Source: an uncultured Collinsella sp.
Lineage (GTDB): Bacteria; Actinomycetota; Coriobacteriia; Coriobacteriales; Coriobacteriaceae
Assembly: GCA_900765115.1 (NCBI GenBank)
Contig: CAAFQK010000026.1
Coordinates: 7,263-71,262 of the forward strand
Direction: 5' to 3'
Length of the DNA stretch: 64,000 nucleotides
The number at the start of each line of letters is the position of its first letter. Position 1 is the first letter of the stretch. This document shows, one piece after another, positions 50,113 through 59,550 of this stretch. Made by a program: the position numbers and the translations under genes. The notes beneath the pieces are model-generated. The model ran no database searches, was not told where the DNA came from, and worked only from the letters and a program-made list of their open reading frames with translations.

Positions 50113-50916
50113 GTGGAAATTTTTGAAAAGCTGCCTGATGAGATTAATCATCTGGTCAGCGAGTTCAGCTCCACCCCTGTCGTGGGCGATCTGAGCTGCG
50201 GCATCACGCAGTACTCGTTTTGGCTGATCGTCTCCACGATCGTGCTCCTGATCGTCCTGGCCGTGTTCAAGAAGAAGCAGACCCTGGTTCCCAAGGGCTT
50301 CTTCGTCAACGGTTTCGAGTACATCATCGAGTACGTCGAGAACGATATCGGCAAGGGCGTCGTGGGTGAGAACTGGAAGAAGCACTTCCCGTTCCTGTGC
50401 TCGCTTTTCCTGTTCATCCTGATCAATAACATGATCGGCCTGATCCCGGGAATGAAGCCCGGCACCGGCGCAATCGGCTCCACCGCCGCGCTCGCCATCT
50501 TCGCCTTCGTGTACTTCATCTACTACGGATGCAAGGCTCACGGCGTGATTGGCTACATCAAGAGCCTCGCCCCGCAGGGCGTGAGCTTCCCGATGAACGT
50601 GCTCGTGTGGGTCGTCGAGCTTTTCTCGACCTTCCTGCGCCTCATCACGCTCGCCGTCCGTCTGTTCTGCAACATGTTCGCAGGACACGTGGTCATGGGC
50701 TCGTTTGCCATCATGGCGAGCATGTTCATGCAGCCGCTGCTTCAGCAGGTTTCCGCGGCTCACGCCGTCGGCGCCCTGCCTTCGCTGGCCTGGCTTGCCA
50801 TCCTCATCCTGATCTATGCGATCGAGCTTGTGGTCGGCGCCATCCAGGCTTACGTCTTCACGGTCCTTACCGCCGTGTATGTCTCCGAGGCAGAGGAGGT
50901 CGCGGAGGAGGAGTAG
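50113..50916 (+). CDS. atpB: ATP synthase F0 subunit a
   Basis: 267-residue membrane subunit forming the proton half-channels next to the c-ring. The essential Arg is in LRLITLAVRLFCNMFAGH. Hydrophobic segments are consistent with five to six helices. The GTG start at 50113 follows AAGGTAAG. It is followed by atpE after 124 bp, which contain a small GCCTTA/TAAGGC hairpin that may tune atpE output. Confidence 0.95.
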   Translation: MEIFEKLPDEINHLVSEFSSTPVVGDLSCGITQYSFWLIVSTIVLLIVLAVFKKKQTLVPKGFFVNGFEYIIEYVENDIGKGVVGENWKKHFPFLCSLFLFILINNMIGLIPGMKPGTGAIGSTAALAIFAFVYFIYYGCKAHGVIGYIKSLAPQGVSFPMNVLVWVVELFSTFLRLITLAVRLFCNMFAGHVVMGSFAIMASMFMQPLLQQVSAAHAVGALPSLAWLAILILIYAIELVVGAIQAYVFTVLTAVYVSEAEEVAEEE

Positions 50917-51040
50917 TCTTCCGTTCGTGCCTTAAAGGTAAGGCAATTCGTTAAACCGCCGGTGCCCGTACCCATGGAGCCCGGCAGTTATAAAAAGGTT
51001 ATCCTGCGTGAAATAAGACACGCACGACAAAGGAGGAATC

Positions 51041-51235
51041 GTGGGAGTTATCGGTTACGGTCTCGGTGTTATCGGCGCTGGTCTTGCTATCGGCCTGTCT
51101 GCTCTGGGTGCTACGGGTGCTATGGCCCGTCAGCCTGAGGTCCAGGGCCGCGTGTTCACCGTCTTCATCATGGGCTCCGCCTTCGGCGAGGCTCTGGCTC
51201 TGATCGGCTTCGTTGTCGCGCTGATCGTTAAATAG
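51041..51235 (+). CDS. atpE: ATP synthase F0 subunit c
   Basis: 64-residue hairpin of two membrane helices (IGYGLGVIGAGLAIGLSALGA and FTVFIMGSAFGEALALIGFVVALI) joined by the polar loop ARQPEVQG. The ion-binding Glu is in FGEALALIG. No Gln/Ser sodium-binding signature is evident, so protons are more likely. It is shorter than the common 70-80 residues. GTG start with a strong AAAGGAGG site suits the high copy number of this subunit. Confidence 0.95.
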   Translation: MGVIGYGLGVIGAGLAIGLSALGATGAMARQPEVQGRVFTVFIMGSAFGEALALIGFVVALIVK

Positions 51236-51250
51236 CACGGAGCGTCAAGT

Positions 51251-51853
51251 ATGAATCTTTCATCCCAGAAGAGCGCGATCGCACTCTCCGCGTCCGCGGC
51301 CGCGCTGCTCATGCCGGTTTCCGCGTTCGCTGAGGACGGCGCTGCCGGTGCGGACATCCTCATCCCTAAGATGGCGGAGTTCATCCCGGCGCTTATCGCC
51401 TTCCTGATTATCTGGATCGTGCTGGCCAAGGTCGCCCTGCCGGGCATCATGAAAACCATGGAGGAGCGCGGCAAGAAGATCGAGGAGAGCCTCGACGAGG
51501 CCGAGAAGACCAAGCAGGAGGCTATCGCCAAGCGCGCTGAGTCCGACTCGATCGTCACCGACGCCCGTCGTCAGGCTGCCGACATCGTTCTCGAGGCCCG
51601 TAAGGACGCCGAGTCCGAGCGCGCCCGTATCATCGAGGCTGCTCACAAGGAGGCCGAGGAGATCATCGCCAAGGCCCATACGACCGTCGAGGACGAGCGC
51701 AAGTCCATCTACGCCGGTGCCGCGAGCTCCATCGCCGACCTGTCCGTTGCCGTCGCCACCAAGATCGTGGGCGAGGCACTCGATGACGAGGCCGAGCAGA
51801 AGAAGCTCATCGAGCGCTACATCCAGGAAGCAGGTAGCCTGAATGCCGACTAG
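51251..51853 (+). CDS. atpF: ATP synthase F0 subunit b with signal-like N-terminus
   Basis: 200 residues. A first hydrophobic stretch (SAIALSASAAALLMPVSAFA, followed by EDG) looks like a cleavable signal peptide. The usual membrane anchor is the second one (FIPALIAFLIIWIVLAKVALPGI), then a long charged coiled coil (ERGKKIEESLDEAEKTKQEAIAKR..) for the stator stalk. The stop overlaps atpH by 11 bp. Confidence 0.93.
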   Translation: MNLSSQKSAIALSASAAALLMPVSAFAEDGAAGADILIPKMAEFIPALIAFLIIWIVLAKVALPGIMKTMEERGKKIEESLDEAEKTKQEAIAKRAESDSIVTDARRQAADIVLEARKDAESERARIIEAAHKEAEEIIAKAHTTVEDERKSIYAGAASSIADLSVAVATKIVGEALDDEAEQKKLIERYIQEAGSLNAD

Positions 51854-52319
51854 CCGCTATCAGGACAAGGTGCTCGAGACCTACGCGCGCTCCCTTCTGG
51901 AAGCCGCTAAGGCCGAGAACCATGTGTTCGAGGACCTCGAGATGATCGAGCGCCTGGCTTCTGCCAGCCCCGAGATCATCGCCGTGCTCGACACCATGTC
52001 CAAGCGTGACCAGCTCGACCTTCTTCCCAAGGTGGCAGCTGCCTTTAAGTATGTTGCCGAGGAAGACGAGGATGTAGTGGGCGTGACCGTCACCACGGCG
52101 ATCCCGCTCGACGACGAGCTGCGTCAAACCATCACTAAGAAATGCGAGCAGGACTTCGGCCGCAAGGTATTCCTTATCGAGCAGGTCGACCCGTCTATCG
52201 TGGGCGGCCTGGTGCTCGAGGCCCGCGGCGAGCGTCGTGACATTTCCGTCAAGACGCAGCTGCGCATCGCGCAGGAGACCCTCGCAAACTCTGCTAATTC
52301 GTACGGAGGTGAAGCCTAA
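51843..52319 (+). CDS. atpH: ATP synthase F1 subunit delta
   Basis: 158 residues, stator protein linking subunit b to the F1 head. N-terminal helical bundle (YARSLLEAAKAENHVFEDLEMI) and C-terminal region (GGLVLEARGERRDISVKTQLRI) are typical. The ATG overlaps the atpF end by 11 bp and its stop overlaps the atpA start by 1 base (TAATG). Confidence 0.94.
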   Translation: MPTSRYQDKVLETYARSLLEAAKAENHVFEDLEMIERLASASPEIIAVLDTMSKRDQLDLLPKVAAAFKYVAEEDEDVVGVTVTTAIPLDDELRQTITKKCEQDFGRKVFLIEQVDPSIVGGLVLEARGERRDISVKTQLRIAQETLANSANSYGGEA

Positions 52320-53917
52320 TGTCCGAAACCCTCAATGCCCAGGATATCGCCAAGAAACTGCAGGAGCAGCTCACGAGCCTCTCCGCGACGGTCGATACGC
52401 ATGAGGTTTCAACGGTCGACGAGGTAGGCGACGGCATCGCGCGCGTCTCCGGCCTCAAGAGCGCCATGGCAGGCGAGCTTCTGGAGTTCAAGAGCTCCGA
52501 TACCGGTGAGACCGTCTTCGGCCTTGCCCAGAACCTTGACCGTGACGAGGTCGGCGCCGTTCTGTTTGGTGCCGTCGACTCCATCAAGGAAGGCGACGAG
52601 TGCCGCACCACTGGCCGCATTATGGATATCCCTGTGAGCCGCGCCATGCTCGGCCGCGTCGTCAATCCGCTCGGCCAGCCCATCGACGGCCTGGGCGACA
52701 TCGTCGCCACGCACCGTCGCCCCATCGAGTTCAAGGCCCCCGGCGTCATCGACCGTACCCCGGTGTGTGAGCCGGTTCAGACCGGTCTGCTCGCTATCGA
52801 CTCCATGGTGCCTATTGGCCGCGGTCAGCGTGAGCTCATCATCGGCGACCGTAAGACCGGTAAGACCGCCATCGCCATCGACGCTATCCTCAACCAGCGC
52901 GGCAAGGGCATGGTCTGCATCTATGTCGCCATCGGCCAGAAGGCCTCCACGGTTGCCAACATCCGCGAGACCCTCGCTCAGCACGGTGCGCTCGACTACA
53001 CCATCATCGTTTCGGCCACCGCTGCCGATTCCGCCCCTATGCAGTACATCGCGCCTATGGCCGGTGCCGCTATCGGCGAGTTCTTCATGTACAACGGTGA
53101 GGACGGCAAGCCCGCCAGCGAGACCAACCCCGGTGGCCACGTGCTCGTCATCTACGACGACCTGTCCAAGCAGGCTGTGGCTTACCGTCAGATGTCTCTG
53201 ACGCTGCATCGTCCGCCCGGACGCGAGGCCTATCCTGGCGACATCTTCTACCTGCACTCTCGTCTGCTCGAGCGTGCAGTCAAGATGTCCAAGAAGAACG
53301 GTTATGGCTCCATGACGGCTCTTCCGATCATCGAGACCCAGGACGGCGACGTCTCGGCCTACATTCCGACCAACGTCATTTCCATTACCGATGGTCAGAT
53401 CTACCTGCAGTCCGAGCTCTTCTTCCAGGGCCAGCGCCCGGCAGTCGACGTGGGCATTTCCGTGTCCCGCGTCGGTGGCGACGCGCAGACCAAGGCCATG
53501 AAGCAGGTCGCCGGCAACCTCCGTCTGGACCTTGCTTCGTACCAGGAGCTCGCCGGCTTCACGCAGTTCGGCTCCGACCTCGACGAGGCCACGCAAAAGC
53601 AGCTTACCCACGGCGCTCGCATGACTGAGCTCCTTAAGCAGCCGCGTTACCAGCCGTTTGAGGTTGGCGAGCAGATCGTTACGCTGTTCGCTGGCAACGA
53701 GGGCTTCCTGGATGACCTGGAGATCGCCGACGTGCTGCCCTTCCGTGCCGAGCTCATCGAGTACATGGACAATGGCTTTGGTTCGCTGCTCGACAAGGTT
53801 CGCGCCAAGAAGATCGATGATGACACCAAGGCTGAGCTCTTGCGCGTCATCGGCGACTTCAAGCAGCAGTTCATGGCCAAGCACCATTCGGATGTTTCTG
53901 GATCAGAGGAGAACTAA
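52319..53917 (+). CDS. atpA: ATP synthase F1 subunit alpha
   Basis: 532 residues, non-catalytic nucleotide-binding subunit of the F1 hexamer. Walker A GDRKTGKT, VYVAIGQKASTVA, the LVIYDDLSKQAVAYRQ Walker B region and SRVGGDAQTKAM, with the arginine finger in this last segment, are all present. Length is normal. Confidence 0.97.
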   Translation: MSETLNAQDIAKKLQEQLTSLSATVDTHEVSTVDEVGDGIARVSGLKSAMAGELLEFKSSDTGETVFGLAQNLDRDEVGAVLFGAVDSIKEGDECRTTGRIMDIPVSRAMLGRVVNPLGQPIDGLGDIVATHRRPIEFKAPGVIDRTPVCEPVQTGLLAIDSMVPIGRGQRELIIGDRKTGKTAIAIDAILNQRGKGMVCIYVAIGQKASTVANIRETLAQHGALDYTIIVSATAADSAPMQYIAPMAGAAIGEFFMYNGEDGKPASETNPGGHVLVIYDDLSKQAVAYRQMSLTLHRPPGREAYPGDIFYLHSRLLERAVKMSKKNGYGSMTALPIIETQDGDVSAYIPTNVISITDGQIYLQSELFFQGQRPAVDVGISVSRVGGDAQTKAMKQVAGNLRLDLASYQELAGFTQFGSDLDEATQKQLTHGARMTELLKQPRYQPFEVGEQIVTLFAGNEGFLDDLEIADVLPFRAELIEYMDNGFGSLLDKVRAKKIDDDTKAELLRVIGDFKQQFMAKHHSDVSGSEEN

Positions 53918-53922
53918 GCCCC

Positions 53923-54831
53923 ATGGCCAACCTTCGCGACATTAAGAAGCGAATCTCCTCGGTTACCACGACCAAGCAGATCACGCGCACGATGGAGATG
54001 GTCTCTACGGCCAAGATCCGTCGTGCCCTCGATCGCTCCAAGCAGGCCGAGCCCTATAAGGAGGCGCTGACCGACGTCATGTTGACGGTCGCCGGCGACG
54101 CCTCCTGTTCGGGCACCGATCCCATGCTGCAGAAGCATGAGAGCGTCAAGCATAGCCTGATTGTCGTTATTGCCTCGGACCGCGGCCTTGCCGGCGGTTT
54201 CAATACGACGGTGGAGCGCACGGCCGAAAAGCTCGCCGCTTCTTGGGCGAACGACGGCGTCGAGTGCGAGATCATCGCGTGTGGGCGCAAACCGGCCACG
54301 TATTTCCGTGACCGCGCAAACGTCGTCATGCACTTTGAGGGCAACTCCTCTGAGCCCGATTTCAATCAGGCCCGCATGATCTCCTCTCATATCTGCGATG
54401 CGTATCGTGCCGGTGAGCTTGACCGTGTCGAGCTTGTCTACCACCACGCCAAGAACCGCGTGGATCAGGAGCTTCGCGTCGAGCATCTGTTGCCGCTCGA
54501 CCCCGAGATGATCGCTATGGCCCACGGTCCGCGTAAGAACGAGACCGACGCCCCTAAGCGCATCTCGTCCACGTTCGAGTTCGTGCCCTCTCCCGAGCAT
54601 GTTCTCGGCAAGCTTGTGCCGTCTTATATCCTGACGGTCATCTACCAGGCCCTGATCGATTCGGCGGCTGCCGAGCAGGGTGCACGCCGCAAGGCCATGC
54701 ACTCTGCGACGGAAAACGCCACCGCGATCATCTCGACCCTTACCCGCACGTATAGTCGCGTGCGTCAGGCTTCGATCACGACCGAGATTAACGAGATCGT
54801 CGGCGGAGCCTCAGCATTGGAGGAACAGTAA
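53923..54831 (+). CDS. atpG: ATP synthase F1 subunit gamma
   Basis: 302 residues, rotor shaft. Conserved N-terminus (MANLRDIKKRISSVTTTKQITRTMEMVSTAKIRRA) and C-terminal helix (RKAMHSATENATAIISTLTRTYSRVRQASITTEINEIVGGASAL) are both present. It is followed by atpD with a 1-base overlap. Confidence 0.96.
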   Translation: MANLRDIKKRISSVTTTKQITRTMEMVSTAKIRRALDRSKQAEPYKEALTDVMLTVAGDASCSGTDPMLQKHESVKHSLIVVIASDRGLAGGFNTTVERTAEKLAASWANDGVECEIIACGRKPATYFRDRANVVMHFEGNSSEPDFNQARMISSHICDAYRAGELDRVELVYHHAKNRVDQELRVEHLLPLDPEMIAMAHGPRKNETDAPKRISSTFEFVPSPEHVLGKLVPSYILTVIYQALIDSAAAEQGARRKAMHSATENATAIISTLTRTYSRVRQASITTEINEIVGGASALEEQ

Positions 54832-56285
54832 TGGCTAATAACACCGTAAAGCTTGCGGTCGAGGAAGCCACCAAGAAGACGACTGCCGGTGATGGTCGCA
54901 TCGTGCGTATCATCGGCCCTGTCGTCGACGTCAAGTTTGACGGTGCGGTGCCCCCGATCTACAACGCGCTCACGGTCGAGGCCGAGACCCCGATCGGTCA
55001 CCTGAGCACGATCCTCGAGGTCGAGAGTCAGCTTCCGGGCGGTGTGGTCCGCACGGTCGCCATGTCCTCGACCGACGGCCTGCAGCGCGGCCTCATTGCC
55101 ACCGATACCGGTGAGCCCATGAAGATGCCCGTTGGCCCCAAGACGCTCGGCCGCATTTGGAACGTCATGGGCAAGCCCGTCGACGGCAAGCCCATGCCCG
55201 AGGTGGAGGAGTTCTACCCCATCCACCATGCAGCGCCCCGTTTTGACGAGCTCACCACCAAGACCGAGATCTTCGAGACCGGCATCAAGGCCGTTGACCT
55301 GCTCGAGCCCTACATCCGTGGCGGCAAGACGGGCCTGTTCGGTGGCGCCGGCGTCGGCAAGACCGTTCTGATTCAGGAGCTTATCAACAACCTCGCCCAG
55401 GAGCACGGCGGCACCTCGGTGTTCACCGGCGTCGGCGAGCGTACCCGCGAGGGCACCGACCTGTTCCTCGAGATGAGCGAGTCTGGCGTTATCGACAAGA
55501 CCTGCTTGGTCTATGGTCAGATGAACGAGCCGCCCGGAGCGCGTCTGCGCATCGGTCTGGCCGGCCTTACCACCGCTGAGTACTTCCGTGATCGCGGCCA
55601 GGACGTTCTGCTGTTCATCGACAACATCTTCCGTTTCTCCCAGGCCGGTTCCGAGGTTTCCGCACTGCTGGGCCGTATGCCGTCCGCCGTTGGTTACCAG
55701 CCCACGCTGGCTACCGAGATGGGCGACCTCCAGGAGCGCATTACCTCGACCAAGACGGGCTCCATTACCTCCGTCCAGGCTGTCTACGTCCCCGCAGACG
55801 ACCTGACGGACCCGGCGCCTGCCACGACGTTTACGCACCTCGACGCCACTACGGTTCTTTCGCGTAGCATTTCGTCGCTCGGTCTGTTCCCGGCTATCGA
55901 CCCGCTCGCGTCTTCCTCCGACGCTCTCGATCCCTCGATCGTTGGCGAGGAGCACTACCGTGTCGCCGTCAAGGTCCAGGAGCTTCTGCAGGAGTACTCC
56001 GACCTTCAGGACATCATCGCCATTCTGGGTATGGACGAGCTGTCCGAGGAGCAGCGCCTTACGGTCAACCGTGCCCGTAAGATCCAGCAGTTCCTCTCGC
56101 AGTCCTTCCACGTCGCCGAGAAGTTCACCGGCAACCCCGGTGTCTACGTTCGCGTCGAGGATACCGTCCGCTCTTTCGCCGAGATTGTCGACGGCAAGGC
56201 CGATGACCTGCCCGAGCAGGCTTTCCGCTATGCTTCCACGATTGAGGACGTGCGCGAGCGCGCCCGCAAGATGGGGGAGAAGTAG
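54831..56285 (+). CDS. atpD: ATP synthase F1 subunit beta
   Basis: 484 residues, catalytic subunit. Walker A GGAGVGKT, catalytic Glu in GVGERTREG, Walker B VLLFIDNIFRF and the hinge motif (DELSEEQRLTV, the DELSEED-loop equivalent) are intact. The 20-residue N-terminal Lys/Thr/Glu extension is a little longer than usual. Confidence 0.98.
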   Translation: MANNTVKLAVEEATKKTTAGDGRIVRIIGPVVDVKFDGAVPPIYNALTVEAETPIGHLSTILEVESQLPGGVVRTVAMSSTDGLQRGLIATDTGEPMKMPVGPKTLGRIWNVMGKPVDGKPMPEVEEFYPIHHAAPRFDELTTKTEIFETGIKAVDLLEPYIRGGKTGLFGGAGVGKTVLIQELINNLAQEHGGTSVFTGVGERTREGTDLFLEMSESGVIDKTCLVYGQMNEPPGARLRIGLAGLTTAEYFRDRGQDVLLFIDNIFRFSQAGSEVSALLGRMPSAVGYQPTLATEMGDLQERITSTKTGSITSVQAVYVPADDLTDPAPATTFTHLDATTVLSRSISSLGLFPAIDPLASSSDALDPSIVGEEHYRVAVKVQELLQEYSDLQDIIAILGMDELSEEQRLTVNRARKIQQFLSQSFHVAEKFTGNPGVYVRVEDTVRSFAEIVDGKADDLPEQAFRYASTIEDVRERARKMGEK

Positions 56286-56288
56286 GTT

Positions 56289-56681
56289 ATGCGTATCCGC
56301 ATCGTGTGCCCCGTGAGCTGCGCCTATGAGGGCGACGCTGCGTTTGTGTCGATTCCGTCCACGGATGGCGAGTTTGGCGTCCTGCCTGCTCACTCCAGCG
56401 AGATCTGCACGATCGACCGCGGTTACGTTCGCGTTTCCGATAAGGCCATGGGCACTGTCGACCACACGTTTGCCGTGGCCGGCGGCTATGCCCAGGTTGC
56501 GGACGATGTCGTGACCGTTCTCGCCGAGCGCGCTTGCGATTTGGCGACCGTCGATGCCGACAAGCTTAAAGCTGATATTCAAGGTTTTGAAGAGAAGCTG
56601 GGTAATTTGTCGGAGGATGATGCACGCCGCGCCTACCTCTATAATGAAATCGCATGGTGTAAGCTCAAGCTTGCCCAATAG
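56289..56681 (+). CDS. atpC: ATP synthase F1 subunit epsilon
   Basis: 130 residues. N-terminal beta-sandwich (MRIRIVCPVSCAYEGDAAFVSIPSTDGEFGVLPAHS) and C-terminal helical hairpin (DKLKADIQGFEEKLGNL..) that can regulate ATP hydrolysis. It is the last gene of the atp operon; a terminator follows at 56718. Confidence 0.95.
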   Translation: MRIRIVCPVSCAYEGDAAFVSIPSTDGEFGVLPAHSSEICTIDRGYVRVSDKAMGTVDHTFAVAGGYAQVADDVVTVLAERACDLATVDADKLKADIQGFEEKLGNLSEDDARRAYLYNEIAWCKLKLAQ

Positions 56682-56717
56682 TCAAACGATTTAGCGTTCG
56701 ACCATTTGCGAACACAT

Positions 56718-56756
56718 CATGCCCGGGATGGCTCAGCCACCCCGGGCATGCTTTTT
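56718..56756 (+). terminator. Terminator of the atp operon
   Basis: CATGCCCGGG at 56718-56727 pairs with CCCGGGCATG at 56741-56750, with GGCT/AGCC in the loop, followed by CTTTTT. It lies 14 bp before murA, so murA may depend on read-through or on a promoter in this region. Confidence 0.9.
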
Positions 56757-56769
56757 GAAAGGGTAGACC

Positions 56770-58053
56770 TTGGATATTATCCGCGTTGAGGGTGGCCACG
56801 CCATCGGAGGCTCCGTGCCCGTCTCGGGTGCCAAGAACTCCGCGCTCAAACTCATGGCGGCAACGCTTCTGGCGCCGGGCAAGACGACGCTGCAGAACGT
56901 GCCCGATATTTCCGATGTCCACGTGATGGGCAAGGTGCTCAAGGGCATGGGCGCTACGATCGATGTTCTCGACGAGCACACGCTCGAGATCGATACCTCT
57001 CAGGTCGATTCTTGGGAGGCTCCCTACGAGCTCGTTGCCAAGATGCGCGCTTCCACGGCCGTGATGGGGCCCTTGCTGGGCCGTTTCCATCGTGCCAAGA
57101 TAGCCATGCCCGGCGGCTGCAACCTGGGTGCTCGCAAGATCGATATGCACATTCTTGGTCTTGAGGCCCTGGGCGTTGAGTTCGATACCGCCCACGGTTA
57201 CATCAACGCTAATGCGCCCCAAGGTCTGCGCGGTACCACCGTCACGCTCGAGTTCGCCAGTGTCGGTGCGACCGAGAACCTCATTATGGCATCCGTGCGC
57301 GCGCAGGGTACCACGGTTATCGACAATGCCGCCCGCGAGCCCGAGATCGTCGATCTCGCCAACATGCTCAACGAGATGGGCGCCAAGATTGTTGGCGCCG
57401 GTACGCCCGTCGTGACTATCGAAGGCGTGGAAGAGCTCCATCCCGTTACCCATCGCGTGGTGGGCGACCGCATCGAGGCCGGTACCTTTATCGTTGCCGG
57501 TGCGTTGATGGCCGACGATCGCGGTGTCGATGTCACGGGCTTTTGCCCCATTCACTTGGGCATGGTGCTCAAGAAGATGGAGCTTATGGGTATCGACTGC
57601 GAGCGCGTCGAGGATGGCGTCCATGTAAACCGTGCCGAGCGTATCAAGCCGGTCGACATCCAGACGCTTCCGTTCCCCGGTTTCCCGACGGACATGCAGG
57701 CGCAGATTATGGTGCTCTCCGCCCTTGCCGACGGCAGTTCCGTTATTACCGAGAACATCTTCGAGAATCGCTTTATGTTTGCCTCTGAGCTGGTGCGCAT
57801 GGGTGCCGACATTCGTATCGAGAGCCATCATGCCATGATTCATGGCGTCAAGGGCTTCTCGGGTGCACAGGTTACCTCGCCCGATCTGCGTGGCGGAGCG
57901 GCCCTCGTTGTAGCGGGCTTGATCGCCGACGGGACGACCGAGGTTTCGGCCATCCATCACATCAAGCGCGGCTACGAGCAGTTTGTCGAAAAGCTGCAGG
58001 CGCTCGGCGCGCATGTCGAGCATGCTACCGTCCCCGATCCCGTCATCTACTAA
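56770..58053 (+). CDS. murA: UDP-N-acetylglucosamine 1-carboxyvinyltransferase MurA
   Basis: 427 residues, first committed step of peptidoglycan synthesis (PEP + UDP-GlcNAc). The start is TTG at 56770, with GAAAGG upstream. PEP-binding Lys-Asn is in GAKNSALKLM; the active-site Cys 117 is in PGGCNLGARKIDMH, which predicts fosfomycin sensitivity by that residue. Length and RGGAALVVAGL are normal. Order atp-murA is common in Gram-positives. Confidence 0.96.
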   Translation: MDIIRVEGGHAIGGSVPVSGAKNSALKLMAATLLAPGKTTLQNVPDISDVHVMGKVLKGMGATIDVLDEHTLEIDTSQVDSWEAPYELVAKMRASTAVMGPLLGRFHRAKIAMPGGCNLGARKIDMHILGLEALGVEFDTAHGYINANAPQGLRGTTVTLEFASVGATENLIMASVRAQGTTVIDNAAREPEIVDLANMLNEMGAKIVGAGTPVVTIEGVEELHPVTHRVVGDRIEAGTFIVAGALMADDRGVDVTGFCPIHLGMVLKKMELMGIDCERVEDGVHVNRAERIKPVDIQTLPFPGFPTDMQAQIMVLSALADGSSVITENIFENRFMFASELVRMGADIRIESHHAMIHGVKGFSGAQVTSPDLRGGAALVVAGLIADGTTEVSAIHHIKRGYEQFVEKLQALGAHVEHATVPDPVIY

Positions 58054-58065
58054 TACAGGTTGCCT

Positions 58066-59301
58066 ATGTTTAATAAAAAGCCCCTCGCGGATACCACCGC
58101 CCGAAGACCCTCAACTGGTGCGCAGGCCAAGATCTACAGTCGCGATAACGTGGCTCGCTATTCCGAGCGCGCTCGTCAACGTCGTCGCAGCCACAACGTT
58201 CGCCGCGTTGTGCTCATCGCCGTGCTCGGTGTGCTGCTGAGCGCCACGACCGCTGCCGGCCTGTGGTTTGCCACCATTATGGGCAAGCTCGGCGATTCTA
58301 ATGTCATTACCGACAATCTGCGTCGGGTTCTGGTTGACACCGATGAGGCAAAGGATCCGTTCTACGTGCTGCTTCTTGGCACCGACGGCCGTCCGGGCGA
58401 GGATACGTATCGTGCCGACTCGATTATCCTGGCACGCATCGACCCTACGCAAAAGCAGGCGACGCTCATTTCCGTTCCGCGCGACACCAAGGTCGAGTAC
58501 AAGGGCGAGACCATGAAGATCAACGCCTGCCATACCGTTGGCGGCGCCGAGGCCATGGTCGAGGCGGTCAACGAGCTGTGCGGTGTTCAGATTTCCCACT
58601 ATGCCGAGGTCAGCTTCGACGGTATGCAGGCGCTGATTGATTCGGTTGGCGGTATCGACATTAACGCAACCGATGATGTTGACGACCCCGAGCACCTGGA
58701 TATTAAGATTACCGCTGGTCAGCAGCATATGGACGGTGCCACCGCCCTTACCTATGCCCGCTGCCGCTACACCTATGCCGACGGCGATTACACGCGCATG
58801 CGCCACCAGCGTCAGGTGCTTGGCGCCCTTGCCAACCAGATTCTCAATAACTTCGATGCCACGAAGATCTTTGGCCTGGTTAATTCGCTGTCCGATATGC
58901 TCGTAACCGATATGAGCGTTCAGGATATCGTGGCTACGGTCAATGCCATGCGCGGTATGGATGTCGACGGTATCTACTCGGCCAACCTGCCCTCGTACGC
59001 CGACGACAGCACCATGATCGACGGCGTGAGCTATGTCTTTGTCTACGAAGACGAGCTTAAGGAAATGATGGCCCGTGTCGACGCCGGCAAGGACCCCAAG
59101 GGCCCCAACACCATGGGTCTTTCCGACGGCTCCAGCTCCACGATCGGTGACCTCAGCAACAACACGTCTGACGACTACGCAAACGGTACCGCAACCTCAT
59201 CGGTCAGCTCTGACGATTCCGATGGCTCAAGCGATTCGAGCGATTCGGACTACTACGAAGAGCCCACCGGCGACGGCAACGGCTACGAAGCCAACTACTA
59301 G
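58066..59301 (+). CDS. LytR-CpsA-Psr (LCP) family cell-wall glycopolymer ligase
   Basis: 411 residues. A basic cytoplasmic N-terminus (about 50 residues) and one membrane helix (VVLIAVLGVLLSATTAAGLWF) precede the extracellular LCP domain: FYVLLLGTDGRPGEDTYRADSIILARIDP, SVPRDTKV, INACHTVGG, VGGIDINA, and YARCRYTYADGDYTRMRHQRQV with the catalytic Arg residues. LCP enzymes attach teichoic-acid-like or other polymers to peptidoglycan. The C-terminal 60 residues are Ser/Asp-rich (SSDDSDGSSDSSDSD). I chose the ATG at 58066; the TTG at 58060 is also open. It probably shares a transcript with murA. Confidence 0.9.
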   Translation: MFNKKPLADTTARRPSTGAQAKIYSRDNVARYSERARQRRRSHNVRRVVLIAVLGVLLSATTAAGLWFATIMGKLGDSNVITDNLRRVLVDTDEAKDPFYVLLLGTDGRPGEDTYRADSIILARIDPTQKQATLISVPRDTKVEYKGETMKINACHTVGGAEAMVEAVNELCGVQISHYAEVSFDGMQALIDSVGGIDINATDDVDDPEHLDIKITAGQQHMDGATALTYARCRYTYADGDYTRMRHQRQVLGALANQILNNFDATKIFGLVNSLSDMLVTDMSVQDIVATVNAMRGMDVDGIYSANLPSYADDSTMIDGVSYVFVYEDELKEMMARVDAGKDPKGPNTMGLSDGSSSTIGDLSNNTSDDYANGTATSSVSSDDSDGSSDSSDSDYYEEPTGDGNGYEANY

Positions 59302-59450
59302 TTCCGCCGTTCTACCGAACGGCGGACCAGTCGACGCTGCGCGCCGCCCAGAGCGACAATTTGTCATTCAAAAGGCAGGGCATGACCAGAAGGTCAATGC
59401 CCTGCCTTTTTCATGCCAACTTGTTCTCCTTGGACGTCGCTCGCTGACGT
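59301..59450 (+). repeat. Structured intergenic repeat, family 1, copy 3
   Basis: Starting at the LCP stop codon: CCGCCGTTC-TACC-GAACGGCGG hairpin, TCGACGCTGC, and then near-identity with copy 2 up to about 59424. After that the 3' arm diverges (TCTCCTTGGACGTCG..), so the long stem no longer pairs. The remaining 100 bp up to pepT hold no gene. Confidence 0.8.
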
Positions 59451-59550
59451 TGGCTCAACCTGCGATGCTGATTACTCCCCTTGCAGCAAAAACCGCCCTG
59501 TTCTCTGTAGAGGATGGGGCGGTTTATCGTTTAGGCTTGTGCAGCCAGGC

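Noticed and set aside
52409..53887. 492-codon frame antisense to atpA
   Set aside because: atpA is complete and conserved on the plus strand; no ribosome site or family motif supports the antisense frame.
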